From a virus: a DNA stretch of 42,194 nt. A model generated the notes under the pieces. It ran no database searches, had not been told where the DNA came from, and worked only from the letters and a program-made list of their open reading frames with translations. The position numbers and the translations under genes were made by a program. Of the stretch, positions 1-7,067 are shown piece by piece. Where the stretch lies: IMG/VR virus record IMGVR_UViG_3300007029_000002, positions 1 through 42,194 of that record; one strand, given 5' to 3'. How positions within the stretch are numbered: position 1 is the first letter of the stretch; the number at the start of each line of letters is the position of its first letter.

Positions 1-212
1 GTCTTCGACGACGTGCGGTCGGCTTCTTCCCCCGCGTCTTCGGTTTCGTCGCCGACGTCGGATAGCGTACCCGCAAGGAACGACCCGGCGGCGGCGGCTT
101 CCGCCGACGACGACGCGACGTCTTCTTGCGTCGACGCGAAGTCGGCGGCGTCTTGCTTTGCTTCCGCGACGCCGGTTACGCGGGCTTCGTATTCTATGGT
201 GCCGATTTGCAT
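1..212 (-). CDS. Tape measure protein, N-terminus (partial)
   Basis: This minus-strand reading frame opens with ATG at 212 and runs off the left edge of the window. The visible 70 residues begin MQIGTIEYEARVTG and are rich in Ala, Asp, Glu and Ser. It starts 3 bases after the stop of the frameshift-extended tail chaperone. In siphovirus and myovirus genomes that position is held by the tape measure protein, which sets tail length and is ejected with the DNA. The assignment rests on gene order and on the typical opening sequence (in many tape measure proteins an 'I-x-x-x-A-x-V-x-G' start); the diagnostic long coiled-coil body is outside the window. Confidence 0.6.
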   Translation of the reverse strand, partial: MQIGTIEYEARVTGVAEAKQDAADFASTQEDVASSSAEAAAAGSFLAGTLSDVGDETEDAGEEADRTSSK

Positions 213-214
213 AG

Positions 215-733
215 TTAGAATTTCCTTCGGGCTTTGGCCTTGCGTTCGCTTCGTTTCCTTTCCTCTTGTACCTTTTCGGCGCGATAGGCTTCGCGTTCGG
301 TGGCGATCGCAAAGCGGCGCATTACCTCTTTGTCTGTCATACCGTCTTCGGTGATAAGCCCGCGTTCGACCGCCGGGTCGGGCGCTTCGAAGACGAAGTC
401 GGGTGCCCTATACACCGCCACGCTAGCTAGGGCGAATCCGATCGCTAGGGCGACCGTCGATTCTAAGCCCGCCACGACGCCCGTGGTCGCCGTCACGACG
501 GCGGCTAAGGCTAACCCGACCGATAGGGCACGCCGCCCGACCGACGCCGTCACGCGCCGCGTGGCGGCGGCTATGTCGTATCGCTTCCGAACCGTCACGA
601 CGTCACGTTCGACGCCGTGTATCGCCCGGTGGTCTAGCCCCTTCTTGTTTAGTATCGCTTCCGCGACTTCCCTTTGTATCCGGGCTTCTTCGATCGTACG
701 CGGTTCTTTCCCCCGAACCGCGCGTTTTACTTT
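215..733 (-). CDS. Tail assembly chaperone, -1 frameshift extension (T domain)
   Basis: This frame has no start codon near its beginning but stays open from the end of the preceding chaperone gene to TAA at 215-217. It can be entered by a -1 slip on the heptamer T-TTA-AAA at 739-733, giving a G-T style fusion: after the slip the chain continues KVKRAVRGKEPRTIEEAR. A GTG at 598 is the only plausible internal start. The extension holds two hydrophobic stretches (about RALSVGLALAAVVTATTGVV and STVALAIGFALASVAVY) and a very basic, charged C-terminus. In tailed viruses the longer frameshift product binds the tape measure protein during tail assembly, and here the tape measure starts 3 bases downstream. 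The hydrophobic segments are unusual for a T domain. Confidence 0.65.
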   Translation of the reverse strand, partial: KVKRAVRGKEPRTIEEARIQREVAEAILNKKGLDHRAIHGVERDVVTVRKRYDIAAATRRVTASVGRRALSVGLALAAVVTATTGVVAGLESTVALAIGFALASVAVYRAPDFVFEAPDPAVERGLITEDGMTDKEVMRRFAIATEREAYRAEKVQEERKRSERKAKARRKF

Positions 734-1164
734 TTTAAATCACCCGGCGCGACGTTTTGGAAAGGCGGCGGTACTTCGTCTTGTAACGATTCGAAGACCG
801 GGTTATCGGGTTCGTTACCGGTGTACGCACGGGTTAGCAATTCCCGAAGACCGGGCGCGTCGGCGTCGTCTTCGCCCGACCACGACACGACCATATATTC
901 TAACATATCGACGTAATAGTCGTACGCGACGTTTAGCCCGTCTTCGTTGACCGACGTATTGCGTTCTAAGATTTGCCCCTTCTTCCGAATCGGCACGCGT
1001 TCGCGCAATTCGAACGCCCAACGTGTTTCGCGTTCGTGGTCGGCGACCCATTTAACGTATGTATCGTCGTCGGCGGCGATCGCGTCTTGCGCCGAACCCA
1101 TATCGTAATCGGCTATTTCTTCCGGCGGGCTTCCCCATTTGTCGTCGGTACCGTCGTTCGACAT
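727..1164 (-). CDS. Tail assembly chaperone (G protein)
   Basis: An acidic protein of 145 residues lying between the tail tube gene and the tape measure, the standard place of the tail assembly chaperone. The open frame reaches TTG at 1173, but ATG at 1164 (MSNDGTDDKWGSPPEE) is the likely start. The C-terminus ends GDLKK just before TAA, and its last codons GAT TTA AAA AAG TAA contain the classical -1 slippery heptamer. Termination gives the short product; slipping gives the fusion with the following frame. The function is inferred from order, size and the frameshift signal, not from sequence recognition. Confidence 0.7.
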   Translation of the reverse strand: MSNDGTDDKWGSPPEEIADYDMGSAQDAIAADDDTYVKWVADHERETRWAFELRERVPIRKKGQILERNTSVNEDGLNVAYDYYVDMLEYMVVSWSGEDDADAPGLRELLTRAYTGNEPDNPVFESLQDEVPPPFQNVAPGDLKK

Positions 1165-1207
1165 ACCCGGCAAGACGAAAGGTCGACGAAAAAGCGTGTC
1201 GGTGCCT

Positions 1208-2218
1208 TTAGACGTACGCCGACGTTTCGGAAGTGTCTTCGACTAACACCTTCGCCGAATCGGGGATTAGGCTAAGACTGACTTCCGGCGTGCCTTCTTC
1301 GGGGAAGCCGTGCGGCGCTTCTTCGGTGCCGACGTTAGTAAATTCGAACCGTAACCGTTCGTCGGCGTCGGGTTCGTGGAATTGAATGTTAGCGTCGCCC
1401 GAATCGTCACGCCCGACGACTTCGTCGAATAGCGAATCGTCGTCGGGCACGACGCTAACACTAATCGAATGTTCTAGGTTTTGCCAAAGTAGTTCGAACG
1501 GGTCTTCCGGGCTAGACGATTGGATATACCACCTAGGGTCTAAGTTCGTCGTAACTTCCCATTCGAAATTAGTTACCCTAGCGTACGTCGTGCCACCGAT
1601 CGAAAGGTCGGATTCGGCGTCGTGGAAAAGCCACGGCGACCGGGTGTCTTCCGATATCCCGGTCGTCGGCGACGTGCCCGTCGTCACGCCTAACGCCATA
1701 AGGTCTAATTCGGTGCGTAATTGCGATTCGTTATCGACCGATATCGTGCCCGTCGGCGGCGCGACACCCGCGAAGGTGCGCACGAAGTCGTCGCCGCCAC
1801 CGTTACCGAAGTAAGTCGCTTCGACCGTCTTCGTCACCGCAAGCGGGTCGTTTGCGACCGTAATTTCGTGTAACGTCGTGCCCGCGTCGGAAGTCGTCGG
1901 CCCGCCCGTGTCTAGCCCGGTGTCGGCGGTGACGCTATCGGCACCCAATAGCCACGCGATCGGGAAGCCGTCGTACGGGATAAGGGGAAGCGTGCCGCCT
2001 TCGTACACGTTCCTACCCGGTTCTTTCCCCGTAATTTCCCTTTGCGCACCCGCCGCGATCGACTGTTCTTCTTGCCATTCGACCGACGGGTCGGGCATAT
2101 CCGTTTCGCCGTCGATTTTACCGGGCGTTCGCGTCGGCGTAACGGTCGTTCCTTGCGTCGTTTCGTCACCGACCACGATTTGCGAATCGTGGCGTACGAA
2201 TGGGTCGTTTCCGGGCAT
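1208..2218 (-). CDS. Major tail tube protein
   Basis: A 336-residue protein with the look of a tail tube subunit: it begins MPGNDPFVRHDSQIVVGDET, then a run of beta-strand-prone segments with PYDGFPIAWLLGADSV and DLMALGVTTG, typical of the phage tail tube fold. It lies directly upstream (in transcription) of the chaperone pair and downstream of neck genes, exactly where the tube protein is expected. About 340 residues is long for this family, which suggests an extra surface domain, perhaps the C-terminal part around LRFEFTNVGTEEAPHGFPEE. The stop is followed by about 40 bases without a gene before the chaperone start. Confidence 0.75.
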   Translation of the reverse strand: MPGNDPFVRHDSQIVVGDETTQGTTVTPTRTPGKIDGETDMPDPSVEWQEEQSIAAGAQREITGKEPGRNVYEGGTLPLIPYDGFPIAWLLGADSVTADTGLDTGGPTTSDAGTTLHEITVANDPLAVTKTVEATYFGNGGGDDFVRTFAGVAPPTGTISVDNESQLRTELDLMALGVTTGTSPTTGISEDTRSPWLFHDAESDLSIGGTTYARVTNFEWEVTTNLDPRWYIQSSSPEDPFELLWQNLEHSISVSVVPDDDSLFDEVVGRDDSGDANIQFHEPDADERLRFEFTNVGTEEAPHGFPEEGTPEVSLSLIPDSAKVLVEDTSETSAYV

Positions 2219-2220
2219 TG

Positions 2221-2526
2221 TTATTCGTCGGGTTCGAACCGTTCGACCTTAGTGTCTTGTGTCGCTAGTAGGGTTTCAATCTTCTTAGCCCGCTTCCCCG
2301 CTTCTTGCGGAGTTTCCCCGTCGGTGCCGAATTCGGCGGGTATCCGGTCGCGTATGTCGAATTCGTCGGGTTCGTCGTCGGTGCCGTCGGCGCGTAACGG
2401 TTCTTTGAATCGCTTACGATCGTCGGTAAGCGGGTATTCGAATTCGGTCGGGTTTCCGTCGTCGTCTTCGTCGACGACTTCTTTCGGCGGGCGCACCCAC
2501 ATAGCCCGCTTGAAGACGCGAAGCAT
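2221..2526 (-). CDS. Small acidic tail-module protein, unknown
   Basis: A 101-residue acidic protein located between the tail terminator candidate and the tail tube gene; its stop is 3 bases before the tube start. It begins MLRVFKRAMWVRPPKEV and contains EVVDEDDDGNPTEFEYP and a Lys-rich helix near AGKRAKKIETLLATQ. No family is recognised. Its place in a run of structural genes suggests a small neck or tail component or assembly factor, but this is position only. Confidence 0.6.
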   Translation of the reverse strand: MLRVFKRAMWVRPPKEVVDEDDDGNPTEFEYPLTDDRKRFKEPLRADGTDDEPDEFDIRDRIPAEFGTDGETPQEAGKRAKKIETLLATQDTKVERFEPDE

Positions 2527-2602
2527 ACGAATACGACGAAGCCACGGGCTATTAGGTCTTTGTCACCGGTCGACGTCGAAGAAGGGTATAGCGGTATGCG
2601 GT

Positions 2603-3049
2603 TTACGCCACCGTTCGGGCACGGGCTTCGAATAGTATCGGGAATTCAAGCACGTACGCGCCGAAGGTCGAATCGTCTAACGACGTTATTTCCCCGAATA
2701 GCATTCGGTCGTAATCGCCCGGCGTGTCGGGTCGCTTCGCGTTCGCTTCTATCACCGATCGCAATTCGGCGAACATTTCCTTACGGCGGGTCTTATCGTC
2801 GGCTTTCAATTCGACGAAGGTAGCGGCGTCGACGTCTTGCGACGACATTGTTAGGTCGGCGTATTCGATCGAATTCGGCGACGTGCCGCTAAATTCGATA
2901 TAGTCGTACACGCCTAAGTCGCGCCCCTTCCCCAATTCGTCGGCTTCGTCGATTAGAATGGTCTTCGACCCGGCGACATTCCCTTCGTTAAATTCGGTCT
3001 TAACTAGCGATACAAGGTCGTCGACGATTAAGAAGGTCGGTTGTGTCAT
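2603..3049 (-). CDS. Tail terminator-like protein
   Basis: A 148-residue protein beginning MTQPTFLIVDDLVSLVKTEF. The pattern of an N-terminal helix, mixed alpha/beta body, a strand with YDYIEFSGTSPNSIEYAD, a charged helix DKTRRKEMFAELRSVIEANA and a final strand YVLEFPILFEARARTV resembles tail terminator proteins that cap the tail tube. Position supports this: it lies between the gp10-like neck protein (3 bases upstream) and the tail tube. The 76 bases downstream (2527-2602) hold no gene that I can support. Confidence 0.55.
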   Translation of the reverse strand: MTQPTFLIVDDLVSLVKTEFNEGNVAGSKTILIDEADELGKGRDLGVYDYIEFSGTSPNSIEYADLTMSSQDVDAATFVELKADDKTRRKEMFAELRSVIEANAKRPDTPGDYDRMLFGEITSLDDSTFGAYVLEFPILFEARARTVA

Positions 3050-3052
3050 ACG

Positions 3053-3595
3053 TTACCCACGCCCTTCTTGTTCGAAATAGGTTTCCCCGGTCTTTTCGAC
3101 GACGACGAAGCCCGATTGTAGCAAGTTACCTTCGTCGCTAGCTTCTTCCGCGACGATATCTTGCGAAGTCTGAAAGGCGAATTCGGCGGTTTCCTTGAAG
3201 GCTTTAGGCACCGCTTCGATATCGTCGCTACCTTCGAACGCTTCTAGGAATTGCTTGCTTGCTTGCTTCGCCGCTTCGAACGAACGACCCATAAAGAAGA
3301 CGCCGTCGGTGCCGTTTTCGGCGATCGCCGCTTGCACGATAAAGGCGACTTGCCTTTGCCGTTCGGCGATCGTGTCGCCCGTCGCTAGGTCTTTTAGCCC
3401 GTCGTCTAAGTCATTCCACTTTCGCTTTACCCATTCGTGCAAGGGCGCGAAGGGCGGCGACGTGCCCGTGTATTCCGTCGGGAATTCGACGTACGGTGCG
3501 TAATCGGCGGAATAGCCGACCCGCATTACGACGTTTAGGTTTTCGAATAGGGCGTCGATTTTCCCGTGTCGGAAGGTGGCGTTAACGGTTGGCAT
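3053..3595 (-). CDS. HK97 gp10-like neck/tail completion protein
   Basis: A 180-residue protein; the frame is open to 3646, but ATG at 3595 overlaps the previous stop as TAATG and gives a sensible start, MPTVNATFRHGKIDALFENL. The segment SADYAPYVEFPT closely resembles the YAPYVEFGT signature of the HK97 gp10 family, small proteins at the head-tail junction. A long helical C-terminal part follows (RSFEAAKQASKQFLEAFEG). It lies between the adaptor and the tail terminator, the usual order. Confidence 0.7.
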   Translation of the reverse strand: MPTVNATFRHGKIDALFENLNVVMRVGYSADYAPYVEFPTEYTGTSPPFAPLHEWVKRKWNDLDDGLKDLATGDTIAERQRQVAFIVQAAIAENGTDGVFFMGRSFEAAKQASKQFLEAFEGSDDIEAVPKAFKETAEFAFQTSQDIVAEEASDEGNLLQSGFVVVEKTGETYFEQEGRG

Positions 3596-4413
3596 TATCG
3601 AACCCGCCGGTATTCGTCTAGAAGCGATCGGGCTTCCCCTTTCCACCGCGACGCGGCTTCGGCTAACGACGGGCTATCGTCGCCCGTGGCGGGCACTAGT
3701 TCGCCGTATTGGTCGCCGGATATCAAGCGCCCGGCGACGCGAAGGGCGACCGCGTCGCGTACGTCACCCGGCACCGTCGACGATACCGACCAATTCGAAT
3801 CGACGAAGTCGAAGTCGGCGGCGGTACCCGAATGGTCGGTTACGTCGTGCGGCGTTCCGTACCGGTACGTCACCCGCATACGGGGATTTTCGACGGTTGG
3901 CCCGTGCGTTTGCGTGCCGACGCGGGTAAAGATATCAATGTCGGGTCGAAGAATCCCGTTCCGGTTTTCAAGCACGAAGTTACCGTCGTCGCGCCCTTCT
4001 TCGTCGGTGATATCGTCGGTCGATCGCGGGTTTAGGGCGACGACGGCGTCGCCTTCCGCCGAATCTATGTCTTTGGCGTGCGGGTACGGTAGTTTAAGCA
4101 CGCCGCGCGGGTCGATACCGAAGTTTTCCCGACGACCGACGCCGCGAAGACGTCGTCGACGGTGCCGGGAATGCTTTTGCTTGTGCCCTAGTTTCACCCG
4201 CTTTTCGTATTCGACGACCTTCCGTATCCGCCACGCTTGCCCGGTTTCCGAATCCGCCCATTCCGACATTCGGAAGATTAGGTCGTCGACTTGCTGTTTC
4301 GTCGGCTTCGTCGACGACGTCAAATCGCCGTACGCCTTGTTTCGTACGTTAGTAAAGACGTCGTCGCCGTCGCAATACACGACGTCGGTGTCGACTAGTT
4401 GACTATCGGGCAT
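3595..4413 (-). CDS. Head-tail adaptor/connector-like protein
   Basis: A protein of 272 residues from ATG at 4413 (MPDSQLVDTDVVYCDGDD); GTG at 4419 is an alternative. The N-terminal helical part (KPTKQQVDDLIFRMSEWADS) and the C-terminal helices (GDVRDAVALRVAGRLISGDQ, RWKGEARSLLDEYRRV) flanking a beta region fit head-tail adaptors that bind the portal. A basic patch HKQKHSRHRRRRLRG is striking in an otherwise acidic protein and could contact DNA. It comes after the capsid genes and before the gp10-like gene; the stop overlaps that start as TAATG. Confidence 0.6.
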   Translation of the reverse strand: MPDSQLVDTDVVYCDGDDVFTNVRNKAYGDLTSSTKPTKQQVDDLIFRMSEWADSETGQAWRIRKVVEYEKRVKLGHKQKHSRHRRRRLRGVGRRENFGIDPRGVLKLPYPHAKDIDSAEGDAVVALNPRSTDDITDEEGRDDGNFVLENRNGILRPDIDIFTRVGTQTHGPTVENPRMRVTYRYGTPHDVTDHSGTAADFDFVDSNWSVSSTVPGDVRDAVALRVAGRLISGDQYGELVPATGDDSPSLAEAASRWKGEARSLLDEYRRVR

Positions 4414-4505
4414 AGGCACCGGTTCGTATCCCGGTCGCTTAGGTCTTTTCGGCGGGGTATCGCTAGCGAAAGGTCTAACGCACGCCGTTTCGATATGTCA
4501 CCCGT

Positions 4506-4991
4506 ATGTACGACCTATTCGACCACGTACGTTACCGGGGAAAAGACGCCGTAATCGTCACGAAGCACGAAGACGGAAGGGTTAACGTCGTCTTCGGTAC
4601 CGAATATTCCGACAATTCCGAAGGCGTATGGCCCGTCGAAGGGCATACGCACGTCGACGTCGACGATATCGACCCGATCGAACCCGTCGAAGCGGCGGAA
4701 GACGGGGAAGAATCCGGGGAAGACGCGCCCGAAGTCACGATCGAAGGCGGTGCGACCGACGAAGACGTCGAAGAATCGGTCGAAGACGCCGAAGACGACG
4801 GGGAAGACACCGACGAAGGCGGGGAATGGGAAGAAGACTTCGACGCCGCCGACTTCGTCGACCGCACGCCTATGTCGGAAGTCGTCGAAGACCTAGAAAC
4901 GGGCCTTTACGACGACCACTTAGACGCGATCGAAGCCGAAGCCGACCGCGTCGGCGTGCAAGAAGCGATCGACGCCCGGCGCGAAGCCTAA
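4506..4991 (+). CDS. Acidic protein of unknown function, reversed inside the virion module
   Basis: A plus-strand gene of 161 residues surrounded by minus-strand structural genes. The first 60 residues (MYDLFDHVRYRGKDAVIVTK) look like a small beta barrel with a short-turn pattern similar to SH3/KOW folds; the rest is an extremely acidic linker full of GEESGEDAPE and VEESVEDAED runs, then a C-terminal helix DDHLDAIEAEADRVGVQEAI. It overlaps the next minus gene tail-to-tail by 4 bases. A lone reversed gene in this place is typical of a moron-like insertion; I do not recognise it. Confidence 0.7.
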   Translation: MYDLFDHVRYRGKDAVIVTKHEDGRVNVVFGTEYSDNSEGVWPVEGHTHVDVDDIDPIEPVEAAEDGEESGEDAPEVTIEGGATDEDVEESVEDAEDDGEDTDEGGEWEEDFDAADFVDRTPMSEVVEDLETGLYDDHLDAIEAEADRVGVQEAIDARREA

Positions 4992-5488
4992 TCGTCGCCT
5001 TCTATCCCCGGCGGGCTATCTTTCCACCCGTACGGCACCGTATCGTCGCCGACTTCCCCGGTGATTTGGGGATATCCGATAAGCGAAACGCCGTTCGGGT
5101 CGCGGTCGCGTCGGATTTTCCAAAACGAAAAGCACGCCGGGCACTTCGTATGTAGCAAGACGCCGCCTTGCGGTGCCCGGAACGTGTCGCCTTCCGACGT
5201 CTTGCACTTCCCGGTCGAAACGACGCGGTGTACCATTCGCCACGCGCCGCATTCGCACCGAAGGTCGTCGCCACCGTCGAAGTCGCCGACCGGTACCCCG
5301 TGTACCCAATTTTCCCCGATCGCGTCACCGTACCCGCACGATTCGCATTCGAAGTTTTTGTCGTCGTGCAAGTATCCGTTATCGACTAGGCGTCGGTGTA
5401 CGACGGCTTCGTCGATTTGGTCTTCCGTCGGTGGTTCGCCGCACGACGGGCACCGCGATCGTTCTAACGCTTCGCGTAATTCGGGCAT
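4988..5488 (-). CDS. Multi-zinc-ribbon protein, unknown
   Basis: A 166-residue protein from ATG at 5488 (MPELREALERSRCPSCGEPP). It carries at least three cysteine pairs that look like zinc sites: CPSC near residue 14, CESC near 49, CECG near 76 and CPAC near 119. The fold suggests stacked zinc ribbons that bind nucleic acid or protein. It lies between the adaptor and capsid genes together with the reversed gene 4506-4991, so it may belong to the same inserted cassette rather than to the virion. A weak TATA-like element lies at 5511-5520. Confidence 0.65.
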   Translation of the reverse strand: MPELREALERSRCPSCGEPPTEDQIDEAVVHRRLVDNGYLHDDKNFECESCGYGDAIGENWVHGVPVGDFDGGDDLRCECGAWRMVHRVVSTGKCKTSEGDTFRAPQGGVLLHTKCPACFSFWKIRRDRDPNGVSLIGYPQITGEVGDDTVPYGWKDSPPGIEGDD

Positions 5489-5510
5489 ACACGCACCGCT
5501 ATACACCGCG

Positions 5511-5520
5511 AAAAGATAGA
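5511..5520 (-). promoter_or_regulatory. Weak TATA-like element
   Basis: On the minus strand TATCTTTTCG lies 26 bases before the ATG at 5488, close to the spacing of the other leaderless promoters but without the GCGACA box. Confidence 0.3.
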
Positions 5521-5542
5521 AGGGTCGGTCGTATGGGCCTAG

Positions 5543-5845
5543 CTAGACGCCGCCGCGTGTACCCATTACGGTGACGCAATAGGTAACTTCGGTGCTTGCT
5601 GGCCCGCCGTCGATATCGACGTCGATCGACGACGCGGAAAGCGCGGATTGGTACGCGCTTCCGTTCGCGTCGGTGACGTCGATAGACACGACCGTCGGTG
5701 CCGCGTCGAATTCTTCGTCGAAGTTAACCGTTTCCGAATCGGCTTCCCCCGACGAATCTAGCGTTACCGTCGCTTCGTACACGTCGATATCCCCTTCTTC
5801 GCCGTCGTGCGAAGGGTCGGCGCGTGCGCGTTTTACGACACCCAT
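5543..5845 (-). CDS. Possible capsid decoration or fibre-like protein
   Basis: A 100-residue protein starting 1 base after the capsid gene stop, MGVVKRARADPSHDGEEGDI. The core is beta-rich: YEATVTLDSSGEADSETVNF, then FDEEFDAAPTVVSIDVTDAN and ITSTEVTYCV-like strands near the end. The phrase 'F-x-x-x-F-x-x-x-P-x-V' is seen in receptor-binding and lectin-like beta sandwiches. A gene of this size just after the major capsid protein is often a decoration protein. Both clues are indirect. Confidence 0.55.
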   Translation of the reverse strand: MGVVKRARADPSHDGEEGDIDVYEATVTLDSSGEADSETVNFDEEFDAAPTVVSIDVTDANGSAYQSALSASSIDVDIDGGPASTEVTYCVTVMGTRGGV

Positions 5846-5846
5846 T

Positions 5847-7067
5847 TTAGGCTAACCCGTACCGGTACCGGATACGCGCGGTCGAAGACGACGCGAAGAC
5901 GCCGTACGAATCGACCGCGATATCTTCTTGCGGTTCGGTGCGGGCAAGCGGGTGCATAGTCGCGTCTTGAAGCATAGCGAAGACGTGTTCGCTAGCGTCG
6001 AACGACGCGAAGACCCGCGAATTGTCGGTGTTAGGAGCACCGTGCGATTCTAAGACCGGCGTACCGTCGATATTTAACGCCCGGAAGCCGAAGTCGATCG
6101 AATCGCCCGGCGATTGGTACCGGGTAAAGTCGTCGACTTCGCGCTTAAGGTCGTTAAACGTCTTGTGGTCGGTGACGTTTACGATATCGTCGTACGACGC
6201 GCCGTCGCGCCGCAATTCTTCGATATGTTCCGCCACCTTAGCGACGCTAATCTTCGCGCCGCTTTCGTCGGTCGTTTGCGTGCCTTCGGTAGCGACTAGG
6301 TCGGGAAGACCCGCCCAACCGTTCGTATCGTTACCCGAAAGCGACGAATGCGAACCGTTACCTTGGATTAGTTGGTTTTCCTCATAGAACCTTTGCGACC
6401 GCATTAGGGCTTCTTCGGTGATAGCCCGCGACGATCGAAGGGTGTTAGCCGATAACTGAAGGAAGTCGGTAACGGCGGTTTGGCGACCGTACGGAAGTAC
6501 ATTGTAAGTGTGCGTAAGGTACGTGTCGTCGTTCGACGCCCACGTTTCCTTAGTTCCCACATTGGTGCCCGGTTCGTAAAACCGTTCGGCGGCACCGTGG
6601 TCGGTTTGTTCGTCGGTCTTGTACGTGTCTTCTTTGATCGCCACCCGCGCCGTCATATCCGCGATCGGCGTTTGCCGTTCGTCGGTAATCGTGACGTCGG
6701 GCGCGACGAAGACCGGAAGACTGAACGACGACCGGTCTAACGCCTTCGACACCTTTTCGGCGGCGCGGAAGACCGACGCGCCCTTCCGAATTTCGTCGTT
6801 AAAGATATCGAACGCGTCGCCCCAAACCTTTTCGTACATTTTCGTACGAAGGTCGACGGGCTTCCCGCCGGTCGTGAAACCCATAGGGTCGTGATACAAG
6901 ACTTCGTCGCCCGGAAGCCCGGTATCCTTCGACACGTCGTCGATAAGCGTACCGAACGCCGCTTCGTGCGCTTCTAACTGTTCCTTCTTGCTGATCGTTT
7001 GACCACGCGCGGTCGACGCCTTAGCGACGACCGAATCCGCGCCGGTCGTGGGGTAGTCACTTCGCAT
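5847..7067 (-). CDS. Major capsid protein (HK97 fold)
   Basis: A 406-residue protein placed directly after the protease/scaffold gene, sharing a TAATG overlap with it. The N-terminus is helical and polar (SVVAKASTARGQTISKKEQL), as in HK97-like capsid proteins with a delta or N-arm; a middle part has the E-loop/P-domain character (AVTDFLQLSANTLRSSRAIT), and near the end come RVFASFDASEHVFAMLQDAT and SYGVFASSSTARIRYRYGLA, like the closing strands of the A and P domains. Size, order and these features make the call fairly safe. Confidence 0.85.
   Translation of the reverse strand: MRSDYPTTGADSVVAKASTARGQTISKKEQLEAHEAAFGTLIDDVSKDTGLPGDEVLYHDPMGFTTGGKPVDLRTKMYEKVWGDAFDIFNDEIRKGASVFRAAEKVSKALDRSSFSLPVFVAPDVTITDERQTPIADMTARVAIKEDTYKTDEQTDHGAAERFYEPGTNVGTKETWASNDDTYLTHTYNVLPYGRQTAVTDFLQLSANTLRSSRAITEEALMRSQRFYEENQLIQGNGSHSSLSGNDTNGWAGLPDLVATEGTQTTDESGAKISVAKVAEHIEELRRDGASYDDIVNVTDHKTFNDLKREVDDFTRYQSPGDSIDFGFRALNIDGTPVLESHGAPNTDNSRVFASFDASEHVFAMLQDATMHPLARTEPQEDIAVDSYGVFASSSTARIRYRYGLA

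Noticed and set aside
13-354. Plus-strand frames opposite the tape measure and chaperone genes
   Set aside because: Ser/Arg/Pro-rich shadows of the minus-strand genes; no promoter or overlap supports them.
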